Assembly: GCA_030770535.1 (NCBI GenBank)
Contig: JASVEC010000005.1
Location: forward strand, 1,798,001 to 1,862,000
DNA from: Batkoa obscura
Lineage: Eukaryota > Entomophthoromycota > Entomophthoromycetes > Entomophthorales > Batkoaceae
Direction: 5' to 3'
Length of the DNA: 64,000 nt
A program made the translations under genes and the position numbers. Shown piece after piece: positions 18,952 through 32,013 of this stretch (positions are counted from its first letter, which is position 1; the number at the start of each line of letters is the position of its first letter). The notes beneath the pieces were generated by a model. The model was not told the origin of the DNA and made no database searches. It worked only from the letters and a program-made list of their open reading frames with translations.

Positions 18952-21398
18952 ATAAGCTAAATACAGCAACCACACCCTTAAGTTTTATTTAGACCATATA
19001 AAAAGTACAATTTATATAAGGTTTACTTAGTACTTAGTTATTCAAAAAAATAACCAAATTGATATCATAACATTTCTTTTTGTCCATAATGGAGGAACTC
19101 CCCGCCTATCTAATACTCAAGTTAACAAACTGAGGTTTATACTCTATTTTAGTCAATTGAGTTACTAAAAATAAAAGTGGATATCTCTCCTAATAAGTCG
19201 AAAAAACTATTAGACACTGAATATTCCAAATTTTATTTAGAGGAGTAATGTAATGAGAAAAACACCCATAATTATATTGTTTTTAAAGTAGTTACTGCCA
19301 TTGATATACATGACATTTTATTTTACCTTTAGAAAATTTATTACTTTCTCAGATTGGATACTGGGTATAAAAAATTCAATCTTTTATGTTTTAAAATCTT
19401 CTGGATTTGAGAAACTGAAATAATCTCCTACTTAAAAGTAAAAGCACTTAGATGGACTAAGAAGTACTTTATTGTTAATTTCTTCTCATTTAGTAGAACT
19501 GTCCACTCTAATAAAGCATAGAAGTAAGACAAAAAAGTGAGCATTTTACCACTAATGTTAATACTGTCCTCAACAGAACAGAGCATTAAAATTCCAAAGT
19601 GTATTTTCAGTGTAAAATCTCAAAACCCCTCCCCCTCTATTCAAAGAAACTAACGAAATACAATTGCCCCAAAATTTCAGCCTCCCATTACTTATGACTC
19701 TCTAGACCTTGCTTTTATGTATAATATAGGGTTTGCTGTGAGATTTTTTCAGAAACTGTTAAAAGATCAAAGTGCTATTATTACAAAGCTTGAAACATGG
19801 ATTACATTTTTCAGATAATCATGTCTCAATCCAATTATCTCATTCTCTTAAGAAACATTTAATTCATAAAATATCAAGAGTGAGGTATAAAAATGTTTCT
19901 AAGGGATACTGAAAATAAGTCTGATTCTAAAGATGGGAGGGGGAGAACAGAGTGAATCAATGGGATGAGATAAGAGATGAGACGGGATGGAATGTAGGAT
20001 AATCAAACAGATAGGAAACTTCTATTATTGAATGATTAATAGATATTCTAAATAAAATCCTAAACAAACAATATTACCTTGATTTGTATATTTATTTTGA
20101 CTTTAAATTTGACATACACTAGCAACGGACGTAATATCTCCCATGTTCAAATAAAAGCAACTTAATTGGAGATGGTCCGGCAGTTAATATTAATCTTAAA
20201 ATAAAAGAATATTGTGAAAATCCCAATGTTAATAAAATAATAAAGCAAAACACAATTTTTATACTGATATACCTTTTTTATCTTAATATGAAAACAAGAT
20301 TTTGTCTCTAAAAATATGTACAATTAAAACAGATTGAAAAAATGTAAACTTAATTTATATATTCTTCACATGATTCAAGTCCAATATAAATAGAGGTATA
20401 TAATAGTTACTATTTTTGATAAATGTTGGAATGACCGATTAATTTCAAAAACTGCTATTTCAAACTGCTATTTATTTAGTCAAATTTAACTTCAACTCAA
20501 AATCCATTTATTTTGTTGGATTTATACTTTATCAAGTTGATCATGAAACTTTCACATAAAGTCCGTTATCAAAAGGCCAAACTATGAGTTGTTTAAATAA
20601 TTTGATTATAGAGACATTGAAGAATGTGGATACAAACAATGGAGCCAAACTAAACAAATGAAAGAGGCGGTTGATTTTATAAACCATATTATTGCTAATG
20701 CAACCAATCTTATTAATACTTGAGAGTTTATGTATGATAAATCAATTGTACATACCTGTGAATTATGTGGCAGTGTTTAAGACATAAGCTGATATGCTCT
20801 TATAAGGTAAAATTGACGGGGGGATGAATAAATACTTCAAATCCACAGGATATTGATATTTACTTTTTGACTTACCATGGATCAATTCAACCCCGATATT
20901 TAGAAAGATTCAAAAAAGTAACAAGATATAAATTGATTGACAGAAGTTTCAATGTTTTAATACTCAAGAATATAATTGATAAAATATGAAATTGTTTTAA
21001 TCTAAAATTTGTAATGATGATAATGATAATGTGCTTTCAAAACACAATCATGGAGCAAAATAAGAACTGATGTAATTAAAAAACCAATAAAAATACAAAA
21101 AAGATCACAAAAGAAACAACTATATGGAAAAAATTGTTCTGAATTATTAAAAAGCAGGAACCAGAGTATTTATTATCGCAATCTATTGAAAAAATCACCA
21201 AAATTAATGATTAAGGAAAACTTATTTCACACGACAACAAAATTTCAATCAATATTATTTTACGACAGGAATAGAAAAAAGGCATTAATGTTGTAAGAAG
21301 ATTAACTTTTGAATACATCTTTTGTAGATTTTAGAGAAACACTTCAGCGGAATTCACCTAAAAGAAAATTTTACACTAAGGACTTTTTGAAAACAAAT

Positions 21399-21507
21399 GG
21401 GGGTGTTTTTTGGGTTCATCACTTTTTCTATCTTTTAAGAGCCACCCCCATCCATTTGAGTAAGAAAATTATTAACAAAGTTTCTTAGACACAAAAATAT
21501 GTCCCCC
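21399..21507 (-). mobile_element. MITE with a short foreign insert
   Basis: GGGGGTG to TCCCCC, left flank AAAT, right AAAA. An extra CCACCCCCATCC-like stretch interrupts the middle. Confidence 0.8.
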
Positions 21508-24500
21508 AAAAGTCAAAGTATGGAATTATAGATGAAAAAACCATAATCCGTATAATAAACGAAATGAGATTTAGCTATTTTCAAAATTATGTGGTTATAA
21601 ATCCAAATCATAAACCAAAATTATCGATTATATTAAACAACTTTAGGCATATTTAAATTATCACTTCAAAGCTGATAAATATACCGGGGGTAATACTGAG
21701 AATTCAAATAAGTTTTGGAAAAAAGCACTTAGCAAATGTCGATGTCAATTTCTTGTCAAATTTAGCTTCAACTTTAGTAAAGATGAAAAAGCACCCCTTT
21801 CCAAATCCAATTTATAAAATTAGAAATTATAACACTTATACATGAAAGATAAAAATTAATTAGATGTGTAACAATGCTTTGGACCAATAGCTTTATTAGA
21901 AACCCACTGAAAGTTTGTTATTTTCAATTTTAGTTAATGGGATCCTAAAAGTATGTAACAATAGAGATATCTTTATAAACACAAATTTTGGTTTTAGTAA
22001 ATAAAACCAAAATCATTCGTGAACGAGTTTAATTTTACGATTGACAATAGATACATTTAAATATAAAGTCCATTATTATTTTTTTAGGTATTTCTAAGGT
22101 TGCGATTTCTGTGTAAAACTTGGGAATCTTTAATCAAAGCTTAAAAAGGTTTAAACCTCTTCTCTGAGAAATTTGTGAATTTATAGATTTAAGTTTTTAA
22201 TTTTACACAGAAATTCCAAAACGAAGGTCTTTCATGGGCCATATCAATAAATACACTGTAACACATGGATTAGAACAAAGGGGGATCCAATGTCTTTATT
22301 CTTATGGATTATTTCGGTTGTGGCCTATTACTAACTAAACTTAAGTATAGAAAGCAGAATATAAAAGTGTAAACTCAATTCTATAACTATACAAACCAAG
22401 CCTGTTTAACAGCAACTAGCAACATAATATCAGTTGCCAAAGCTGTATGAAGTTGAAGTACATGGGGACATGACATTATTAGAAGTAATTTCAAAAGAGA
22501 TTAAGATTTTACAAAAAACACAAAAACTTAATTCTCGGATCCTAAAAAAAGTCCATTTTAACACATTTCAACTAAAAAAAGATATTAATATTAACAGACA
22601 AATTTCAAACACTCAAAATCAATTCCAATGAATACCGAAATATTCAGATGTTTGGATTGTTTTTTCGAAACCAATGGCAATTTTAGCATTCGAAAGGATT
22701 CTTGATATATAATAGGATTATGTACCTATTAGATAATCTTATAAATTTTATAGATGAGAAAAAATACAATTCTTAATGTGAGTTAGAATTTGAACAATCA
22801 AATTTATATGCAAAATTGAAATTTATTCCTTTTAATATAATGTTATGAAGCCAAGAAGGGGGGGAGTTTTATTTATCATATTAATCCAGTGTTTAAAATA
22901 TTTGGCTTGTAAATAATCGTTTTTTGAGAGGAACAACCATATTAACAATTCCCCGTCCAAAAGCATATGGTATTTTAGAATTAATTTCAAGTGAATATTA
23001 AGCATGCTCTTTCTGGGTTTGTTGTAACTGATTAAACATTTTGTTATTATAATGGGGGAAGTTTTTCTACTTTTCTGGCCTTGGCTCCCATATCACATTA
23101 AGAATAAGGATTTAATAAAATTAGCTATGAAGAAGTTACCAAAGTTAACAAATATGTTAATCATTTATTAACAAATTTAAAAGACACATTTAAAATTAGT
23201 ATTCACAAAACATTGATACTAACAAAATCACAAACAATTATAGCAACTCCTCGATACTTACCAACTTTATAAGAGAATATTTTGTTTATGCAATCTATAC
23301 TGATGGTTTGACAAAAGATATTTACTTCTCAGGCTTTCTAATTTGTTTTTAAATATGCATTTGGTACTTCCCCCCACCCAGATAAATATAAATTAATGAA
23401 AATAAGGGGAGTTGAAAATTCCCAAACCTTATGAATCATGCTATAGATATGAAAATCCTGGGAGTGTTTTTTCACTTTATGTATTATTATAGCATTTAAC
23501 TCAAATAAAACTCAAAGCCATGCAGTCCAATACTAATAATTCATGTATCCGTAGCAAGTATGAGTTATTTAAAATAAACCTCTCAATCAAGCTTTTAATC
23601 AAAAATCCATGTTATTTTATTACAAATAATTTAATTTTCCATAATTTGATTTTTAATTCATACTATTTAATAAGCTATATATTTATCAAAAATAATAAGT
23701 AAGGAATGAAAAGTTAATGTCTTTTTAAATTTTAAAGTTTTTCAATCATATAATAAAAATTACAGAGAGTGTACATACAAGTAGCTCTGGTTATGTCTGA
23801 ATATAGTTAGTATCTCATATCTAAATCTTTTGAGAATTATACAAAATCAAATACTTTATTAATAATGATTAAAAATTAATGGATGAAAAAGCAAGCTATT
23901 TTGTTAAAAACTTCAGCGCTTTTTTTTTGCTTTTTGAAGTTGGAAGCTCTACTAAAATAGCCAAGATTTGTCAACTTCAAGTAACTCCCATTTTAAAATA
24001 TAAAAAAGCTAAAAGGAGAGATACACTCTAGTTTACAATCCAAAAGCCTGTGCAACTTGAACTTGATACATATTCTACAAATGACTCCTCCCTTCTCTTA
24101 AAACTAAAAGGTATAAGTTGATTGTGGTATTGTTTAATATTCACTAAAAATCATTAGAGTTTGGACATTATAATTTTTTTTAATGCTAAATCAAATCAAT
24201 CCTATTTGACTTTTTTAGATTTAACCATATTTTTGTTATCTTTCATTTTGATATCAATTTTAACTTAAGGTCATTTTTAATGTGTTAGCGCTTGAAATTC
24301 GAGAAACTTACCATTGAATATCTATTTTAATTTTAACGTTTAATTTAATGCATTATTATAAATTTTAAAGCCTATTGAATATGGCATATATTTTTAAAAC
24401 AAATATTCTTTTTAAGTAAAATTAAAATTAAAAAGTGGTGCTCCCTTCCCCTCCAGGTTGTTTACTAATTTCGCACAATATAGAGCTGAAGTTAATAAAT

Positions 24501-26018
24501 AGTACATGAATTAATAATTCTGTTTTTTATTAATAATCATTTAATTTTACAAATATAAATATAAATACCTTAAATGGAGAATAAACAAAATACCAAATAT
24601 TAGTAGGGCCATTTAATTGATTTAAAAGTACTTTTATCTTACTTGCTTATTTTTAATGAATTAAAAATACTTCGTAAATAATGAAAATTTATGTTTTATG
24701 AAAAAAAGCATTTTAAACCTATATAAAACTTCCAATTAGTAAAATGATCAGATAATTTAATAAAATGAGCCATCTAAAATAAATATTTACCTCTAATTAA
24801 TTGGTAACAATTTTTTAATTATTAGAATGAAATTTAAATGTTGTTTGTTACTTATACTACTTTGTCATCATTTTGCTTGAGATCAATTTTCTACTTTCTA
24901 TTGTTATTTTGAAAACAGCTAACCGTTTCTTATTAATTTTGCCATCATCAAATCACTCTTTAAACGATGGAGAGATTAATATTGGCGACTGTAAAGAAAG
25001 TAACACAAATATTGTTTTTGATTTCATAGCTTTACCGAATTTTCTCAAATTTTTTCCTCTTGCAAATCTCCTCTATAAAGTTCTCATTTTCCCATAATGG
25101 TTCTTATAATAATCTTCCTGGAGGCTCACCTTTTTTTGCTAAATTTAATCTCACTTTGAGTTAAATTTGTGGCTTTTTTTTTTAGGCACTTTCATTAGTA
25201 TAAAGCTTACTATCTCTTTCACCATAGCTTTAATCAGCTAATAAAGCCTATTGTTTATTTTAAGATTACTTTTTAATAAAGGAATCTTTAATAATCAAGT
25301 ATATGTCCAATAAAAATTGCAAACTCAGTAATTTAATTCGTATCAAAAACCCTACTATACCAATACTTTTCACCATTAGCGGCGAGGTATGGATGAACAA
25401 ACTATTCTTTTTACATAAATATATTTAATGTCTCTCTGGAAAGACCTCCTAAATTTCATCAAAGCTAACTCTACATATCTTGAAACTTTCTGAACACTAA
25501 AAGTAATCTAAAATACCTGGATAGTCTCAGGCGAAATTTATCAAGGTTTATCTTTTTAGTTCCACTTTACTACCGACCCAGGCCCTCCTTGTATTTTGTT
25601 TCTTTGAACACTTACACTTTGTAACAAAAAAATTCCGCATACAATAATCATTTTTGAAATAATTTTCTGGTATGGAAAAAGGAAAACATTAAAGGCAAAT
25701 AACCTCTATTATGTTTCTCATGACTTTTCAAATAGTATATAAAAAATCAACAAGATCCTTTTACGATCCTTTTATGATCGTTAAAAACTGCTTTTTTTTA
25801 TTTATTTTATTTCATCGGAATTAAAGTTATTATTCAAGGTATTACTTCAATTTCATTAAATTTATACAAAACATATTTTAGCTTTGGCTTTAATCTGAAT
25901 TTTTTATAACAGTGAAATAATAGTATATTTGTGTATGAACAACTTAGTATAAAATAGAAATTAATAATTAAAAATTAAAAATACTTAAGCTAAATAAATA
26001 GCTAATTTATTTCCATAT

Positions 26019-26120
26019 GGGAATGTATTTTTGTATTTAAGAATTTTACTAACAATTTTTTTACTCAAATAGCGGCGTTTAAAACATGGAAAAAATAAGG
26101 AACCCAAAAAAAACATCCCC
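26019..26120 (+). mobile_element. MITE (GGGG-MITE family)
   Basis: GGGAATGTATTTTTG to ACATCCCC, ATAT on both flanks. Confidence 0.9.
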
Positions 26121-26324
26121 ATATATTATTTTCAAGTTCAGTAATTTGTCAGTCAGTGATAAACGGATAAAACACAAACAAAAAAGAGTAAGCCAAATCA
26201 AATCAAACGCTTTTTCATAAACAGGGGATTTTTCCAATTTACTTACAAAGAGAAAGAGAGCTTTTATATTATAAAACTATTAACTTAATAAAACAAATAG
26301 GGCAAAATTTACTTTCAGTGAATT

Positions 26325-26366
26325 AAGTAAATTTTAATAGTAAATTTTAATGGTAAATTTTAATTT
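26325..26366. repeat. Short tandem repeat
   Basis: TAAATTTTAATRG-type 14-bp unit repeated three times. Confidence 0.75.
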
Positions 26367-26450
26367 AATATTGAAGAAAATCTATATTGATAGTTCGATA
26401 TTGTAAATTAATAACTGTTAACAAAAAACATGATTTAATAATAGTTATTA

Positions 26451-26550
26451 GGAATGTATTTTTTTGTCCAAGAATTTCACCAACAAATTTTCCACTCAAA
26501 ACAGTCCTTTAAAAAATGGAAAGAGTAATCAAAGTCAAAAAAACACCCCC
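26451..26550 (+). mobile_element. MITE (GGGG-MITE family)
   Basis: GGAATGTATTTTTTTG to ACACCCCC; right flank ATAT, left flank drifted. Confidence 0.82.
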
Positions 26551-26795
26551 ATATATTTGAAGCTGCTTTTTATATAACTTTTAATCTTAGCTATTAATAT
26601 AGATACAAACCGGCCTTAGCCAAGTAAATCTAAAAGCTATAATATATCAAATATGCCAAATACTTCGCTTTTTTATCCGATTTTTAAATATCTTGTATGT
26701 TAAAACTGCTTAAATTCTACAAAATAAATTTATTAGAGTAAAATACCTTTACCTAGACTTGACACAGTTTTAAATCACTTCATTATAATTTATAC

Positions 26796-27242
26796 TGTGA
26801 AATCTGGTACTCATACTCAGTGTTTGGTTGGAGTCAAAAACAGTTATTTCCTGGTTAATTACATTATAAGTCGAAAGGTCTTAGTTTATGTGACTAAGAT
26901 AGACTTAAATTGCGAAAAATAGCACGTAATAGGGGCTATAGACTATGTAAAATCTACATAAAATACTATTAAGAAAACTTAGTGGCTTTATTAAATGTTC
27001 GAGATATCAGGGAATAATTCAGTTAAAAAGCCTCGAACTATTATACTCTGTAAACTCTTTTATACTCTGAAAAGTATAAATATCAAAATGAGAAGATAAT
27101 ATTCTTTTGGATGGAGCTAGAAATTCTCATAACAAATCAAACTAAGAACGTGGGATTGATTTCCTCTGAACTCGAGAACACAACAGCTTAGGCGATTGTT
27201 ATGTTATAATTAACCATGGGACTGACAAAGCGATATTTCACA
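26796..27242 (+). mobile_element. LTR-like repeat, copy 2 (fossil)
   Basis: About 447 bp, TGTGAAAT to ATTTCACA, 8-bp inverted termini, highly similar to 8284-8723 apart from short length differences. No internal region is attached; solo-LTR-like. No clear target repeat. Confidence 0.55.
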
Positions 27243-27354
27243 CTGGTAAGATAAAACAGCATTATATATTAGAAGCTGTTATTATAAAGTAGGATAAGTA
27301 ACTTATGATATTATTATAAACAACTAAATAAACTAAAAATAACAAAAACTATAT

Positions 27355-27453
27355 GGGGATGTATTTTTGTATTTAAGAATTTTACTAACAATTTTTCCAC
27401 TCAAATAGCGCTTAAAAGATGGAAAAAGTGCTGAAGCTAAAAAAAACATCCCC
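27355..27453 (+). mobile_element. MITE just left of E4
   Basis: 99 bp, GGGGATGTATTTTTG to ACATCCCC, with ATAT on both flanks. Both termini are near consensus. Confidence 0.93.
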
Positions 27454-27773
27454 ATATAAATTTTGTATTAATATTTAAAAAACATATGGGGTTGTCTGAA
27501 TTGATTTCAGAATTTACTTAGAAATTAATCCAAATTCAAAATTTTTAAATTTGTGTCTAACATGACGGTTAAATCTAAAAAGCCTAAAGTTAAATCTCTC
27601 TATTTAAAACTTATTTTAATTGTCTCTTTTTCTTAAGTAGCTAATTTTCCTAACTATATGTTTTGTGTTATTTCTGTTAGATATTTAACAGATATATAAC
27701 TATATAACTATATAATTATATAATTATATAAATACACTTATTCGACTTTATTTTCTGTTGAAATAAAAATAAA

Positions 27774-28938
27774 ATGCAAACTTTCATAACTAAACTTTCG
27801 AATCGAATTTTTCAAAATTTCAATATAATAGGGAGGAGTACACAATATAAACATTGTAATTCATTCACACCAATTCTAAGAGCTACTTATAATAACTTAG
27901 GGTTTATAGAATTTTATAATAAAACAAAACAAAATAAAGAAAAGATATATTATCAAAGTTTACTATCGATAATAATAAACTTAATCAAGTAATGTATAAA
28001 ATTAGTGCTTTAAGGGAAACAGGAAACAAAAATCAACAAGTAGCGTTATTATCAACTATAGCTTCAGTATATTCTTTTGATGAATGTAAGAGTTTTGGGT
28101 TTAATATAAATAGAAATCAACATGATTACTCAAAAACAAGTAATAATAATAAAATATCAACATTACAACCTATTATTAAAAATACAAAAAAAACTAAAGA
28201 TGAGCAAATTGAAACTATTATACAATATTTACTAAATGATTCAACTATTTCATCAAGATTTAATAAAAAAAACAATGATAGTAAATATTCATCAGATAAT
28301 ATATATATTAAATAAAAGTAGAAGAATCACATACAGTAAATATTTGAATGGTTTAAAAGATAAAGCAGTAGCTAGGTCAACATTTTTTAAATATATATCA
28401 AGTAATTTCAAAAATCCAGCAAGAAAAACGGATCTATGTAATATATGTGTCTAGTATACAGCTAAAAAAAAGTTATTGAAAATAAAATAAATACAGCAAT
28501 AAAAAACAAAGTAGAAATAGAAGAAATTCTCAATGAAGAAGAAAAGTTATACAAATTACATAAATTCTGTGTTGATACTCAAAAAAACACATTTAATGAA
28601 ACTATTAAAAAATTAAATAACAAAAGTTGTATAATAATTCTAGATTTTAAACAAAATATGGAAATAGGAACAAGACCAGATTCAATAAATCTAGATTATT
28701 ATAATAAACAAGCTATATCAGTATTAGGTTTTAGTGTATTATATATAAAAGATGATAAAACAATAGACAAGGTTTACTTTGATTATTTATCTGAAATATT
28801 GAATCATGATTCAGCATATGCAGGAGATTGTTTAATCGATTTAATCTCTACAGAGCTTTTATTTAAAAAGTTCACAAAAATTAATATATGGGCAGATACA
28901 GGAAATCATTTTAGATCCCAAGAGTTCCTACATTATAT
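27774..28938 (+). pseudogene. Broken transposase of E4
   Basis: The first two frames are intact relatives of E2. The third opens at 28236, stops at 28454, and resumes at 28658 with the first acidic motif region and WADTGNHF before the MITE at 28939. The C-terminal part continues in pieces between the MITEs. Otherwise E4 and E2 are very similar in this part, so the decay is recent. Confidence 0.8.
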
Positions 28939-29035
28939 GGGGGTTTTTTTTCAACTTGATTATTTTTTCCATTTTTAAGCGCTATTTAAGTGGAAAATTT
29001 GTTAGTAAGATTCTTAAACATAAAGATACACCCCC
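28939..29035 (-). mobile_element. MITE inserted in E4
   Basis: GGGGGTTTTTTTTC to ACACCCCC, ATAT flanks. The empty site in E2 is CATTATATGTTT. Confidence 0.93.
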
Positions 29036-29064
29036 ATATGTTTAAAGAAATTCATAAAATAAAT

Positions 29065-29163
29065 GAGAGTGTTTTTTTTGACTTCATTATTTTTTCCATT
29101 TTTTAAGCGCCATTTAAGCGGAAAATTTGTTAGTCAAATTCTTAAACACAAAAATACATCCCC
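29065..29163 (-). mobile_element. MITE inserted in E4, AAAT target repeat
   Basis: GAGAGTG to CATCCCC, AAAT on both flanks. The empty site in E2 is AAAATAAATGGTAG. This shows the target rule is any four A/T bases, not only ATAT. Confidence 0.93.
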
Positions 29164-29291
29164 AAATGGTAGTTTGAATGTTAATCTTAATTTTTTTGCT
29201 GAGGATCATGGAAAAAGTATAGTGATGGACATTTTGGAAACCTTTCAAAATGGAAAAGTAGTTTTGAAGCGTTAGGTAAAATAGAAGATAT

Positions 29292-29389
29292 GGGGATGTG
29301 TTTTTATATTTGAGAATCTTACTAACAAATTTTCCACTTAAATAGCGCTTAAAAATGGAAAAAATAATCAAGTTAAAAAAAACACTCCC
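29292..29389 (+). mobile_element. MITE inserted in E4
   Basis: GGGGATGTGTTTTT to ACACTCCC, ATAT flanks. The empty site in E2 is GAAGATATCGATC. Confidence 0.93.
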
Positions 29390-29794
29390 ATATCAATCAA
29401 CTAATTTCAAGGTTTGAGGCTTTTATTTGCAAGCATAATAAAATTGATAACTCGACTGTTAATAATGGGAAAACAGATATAATTTTTAAAAAGTATAAAA
29501 GAAATAAAATACGAAAAGAATAATAGAGATACAAGGCATTAAGAAGTATTTACACTTTATTAAACATAACAATAAACTACATTGTTACCCAGTATCTGAT
29601 ACATCAAAAAAAGCGATATAGTTCCAATTAAAGTTATAAAGTCTATAGAGAATAGAAAATTAAAACATCAGTCCCGGCTTACCTTACAAAGATAACAGAG
29701 AATTTAAAAATTTCGATATTTATTAAGCAAGTAAGTAGTTTGTTAAATGATAGAAATAGATTGTTAAATGTTAAGATTACTTAAGTTATTAATA

Positions 29795-29931
29795 GCTAAG
29801 TTAATAAATAGTCAAAGAACAAGTAACTGTAATAATATGTAAAAACTATTATTACTTGTACTATATAGGGATGGTTAGTTATAGTTTTGGGGCTAACCAC
29901 TCCCTCCCATACAGCTATTTATTAACTTGGC
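29795..29931. repeat. Inverted-repeat module in E4
   Basis: Counterpart of 16271-16405, with the same 18-bp arms and AATA flanks; the left arm carries two changes. Confidence 0.8.
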
Positions 29932-30234
29932 AATATATTAATAATGTAATTATAACATTAAAATAGTTTATTTATTTGATAACAAATATACAATGTTGGT
30001 TATAAAGCAGTTGATAATAAATATTTCTCAATTAAGCTTTATAAGAACACGTATTTAAAATCTAGTAGAAATTCAACTAACTTACAGTATGAGCTATAAT
30101 AGAATGATTTAGAACTGTGTCCGGGTACTTTTATTTTAATAAAGATATGATTTTATAGAATTTTAAGCGAAGTTTTTAAAATACAAAATTTTTCAAAAAT
30201 TGGATAAAATAATGAAACCAATTCAGACGACCCC

Positions 30235-30487
30235 GTATATCATTCTTCTACTTTTATTTGATATATATATTATATAATAAACATTTACTATCATTATTTT
30301 TTTATTAAATCTTGATGAAATAGTTGAATCATTTAGTAAATATTGTACAATAGTTTCAATTTGGTCATCTTTGATTTTTCTTATATTTTTAATAATAGGC
30401 TGTAATGTTGATATCTTACTACTATTATCACTTATTTTTGAATAATCATATTGATTTCTATTTATATTAAACACAAAAATACACCCC
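30235..30487 (-). mobile_element. E6: chimera of a MITE end and a transposase piece
   Basis: Read on the reverse strand: a MITE terminus (GGGGTGTATTTTTGTGTTTAA) ending at 30487 passes straight into the second transposase frame at AATATAAATAGAAATC and continues to AGAAGAATGATATAC, where the right end of E4 sits. The junction shares TTTAA with both parents. The frame is open throughout (30223-30489) because its poly-A tract has seven A, not the eight of E1, E2, E4 and E5. Confidence 0.82.
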
Positions 30488-31137
30488 ATATAGTTTTTAA
30501 TAATATAATTATTTCAAATTTCAAATTTTTGTAAAAATAATAGATTAAATATAGTAAGTGCTATGAACATTATTATCATTTTGTATAAGTTACATAAAAG
30601 TGTTTTTTTAATTAGCTATATAACTGATGTTTTTTTTCGTTGTATAAAAAATAGACAAAAAGGTGAACAAAAAAGAGCATTCCTATATGTATTTTATAAA
30701 GTTTAATCTAAATTAAAGTGGAAAATATCCTTTTTAATTTAATCGAGTTAGTTGCCTATTTAAATTTTAAAGAAGATATTTTAAGAGCTTTGTTTTTATA
30801 TAATAAGATTTTAACTTAAAATCTTTAGGAATTCTATAGTCTCAAGGTATATGAAGCTCATTTTATAAAATTATTAAAATAATTTCATAAGTAATAGCAA
30901 AAAAGCAGTCTATTTGTAATCATTTGTTAGGTTTGAAGTCATGTATTTATAATTATTAAGTGCTTTAGCAGCTTTATGCCAATTTTAGTCTAATCTTAGT
31001 CATTCTTTTTAAATAATTGCCTAAAAAGAAATTTACTCTTATACACAATAGAAATCAAGGATAATAAAAAATCATGGAATCTTTAAAAATACTTCTTAAA
31101 AGTATTTAAAAAAAATCTAATCTCTTAAAAAAATAAA
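30488..31137. other. Intergenic, upstream of the sterol desaturase-like gene
   Basis: 650 bp of AT-rich sequence. A weak GTGTTTTTTT...GCATTCC pair near 30600-30690 may be a very old MITE. No gene seen; it presumably holds the promoter of the next gene. Confidence 0.5.
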
Positions 31138-32013
31138 ATGAATTCCAAGTGCTATATATTTCTTGATCGAATCTGCTATTTAGTACTATTCTCTATCATT
31201 GGTATATGGGGCAAAGTATATGGACAAAGTAGTTGGGATTATCTACTAAGTAAAACGGACGATTTTACATTAGTAGGACTTGGAAGTTTTATAGTAGCCA
31301 TAGTTACTTTCACATTAGCTTGCGGTACACTGGCTGTGGTCGATCTGTTAATACCAAAAGAAAAAACAAATGATATAAAATTACAGAAAAATAAGTTACC
31401 AACAATAGAAGATTATAAAGGAAGCTTGCCTCTTGTATTGTTTAACTTTATCATCGTTTCCTTGCTGTTCAATTTCCCAGTCCTTTATTTTCTACATCCA
31501 AGCTCTCCATTTAATAAGGCTGATAATGTAAGTTTATACTCTAAACTACCTTCTTGGCCAGAAATTATCATCAATGTTATTTTATGTGTCATTTGTGAAG
31601 AAGTGTTTTTTTATTATATTCATCGATTATTTCATCATCCAAAGCTTTATTCCATCGTGCATAAAAAACACCATCAATTTTCTGCTCCGATTGGGATAGC
31701 CGCGTTTTATATGGAACCAAGTGATTTTGCCTTATCAAACCTTATTCCTGGTATTTCTGGGCCTTTGATTTTTAATGTTCACCCAGTTTCACACTATTGT
31801 TATCTGTTTGCTACTTTGATTAGTACAATAGTAACCCATGGAGGTTATGAGGTACCTTACTTTCCATGGGCTGCTCGCCATGACTTTCATCATGAAACAC
31901 ATCATTCTACATTTGGAGTATTAGGATTAATGGACTGGATTCATGGTACAGATGCTCCGTTTCAACGCAGATTGGTTAAAAATAATCACACCAGAGCTTA
32001 TTTGAAAGAATAA
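31138..32013 (+). CDS. Sterol desaturase / fatty acid hydroxylase superfamily protein (Erg25- or FAXDC2-like)
   Basis: 291 residues, intronless. It has the three histidine boxes of membrane di-iron oxygenases: HRLFHH (residues 162-167), HKKHH (175-179) and HDFHHETHH (248-256). Hydrophobic segments at about 11-25, 48-70, 98-120 and 143-160, and one near 215-235, fit an ER multi-pass protein. The sequence around the boxes (SAPIGIAAFY, GVLGLMDWIHGTD) is nearer the FAXDC2/Erg25-like branch than C5 desaturases. Family role: O2-dependent oxidation of sterols, such as C4-methyl removal, or of lipids, using NADH-cytochrome b5 electrons. Exact substrate unknown. Confidence 0.88.
   Translation: MNSKCYIFLDRICYLVLFSIIGIWGKVYGQSSWDYLLSKTDDFTLVGLGSFIVAIVTFTLACGTLAVVDLLIPKEKTNDIKLQKNKLPTIEDYKGSLPLVLFNFIIVSLLFNFPVLYFLHPSSPFNKADNVSLYSKLPSWPEIIINVILCVICEEVFFYYIHRLFHHPKLYSIVHKKHHQFSAPIGIAAFYMEPSDFALSNLIPGISGPLIFNVHPVSHYCYLFATLISTIVTHGGYEVPYFPWAARHDFHHETHHSTFGVLGLMDWIHGTDAPFQRRLVKNNHTRAYLKE

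Larger units (their letters stand above)
17614..26018. other. Long gene-free stretch
   Basis: About 8.4 kb without a supported gene. MITEs occur at 17975, 18194, 18854 and 21399. Between about 20600 and 23400 there are short open runs that might be decayed coding sequence, but no motif could be recognised and no copy of them is seen elsewhere in the window. G- and C-runs of 6-7 bases (near 20820, 22860, 23370) are unusual against the AT background. No RNA gene seen. Confidence 0.55.
27488..30234 (+). mobile_element. Transposon E, copy E4 (full length, three MITEs inside)
   Basis: Complete at both ends: GGGGTTGTCTGAATTG at 27488, and the inverse of GGGGTCGTCTGAATTGG at 30234, flanks ATAT and GTAT. 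Transposase frames at 27774-27992 and 27992-28315 match E2. The catalytic frame is broken after LCNIC by a stop and a small shift near 28446-28480. MITEs at 28939, 29065 and 29292 then interrupt the catalytic and C-terminal parts. The inverted-repeat module is at 29795-29931. It can no longer make transposase but keeps both termini. Confidence 0.88.

Noticed and set aside
20600-23400. A possible decayed gene or element suggested by short open runs and G/C-runs
   Set aside because: No motif, no second copy in the window and no consistent frame; left as undetermined.
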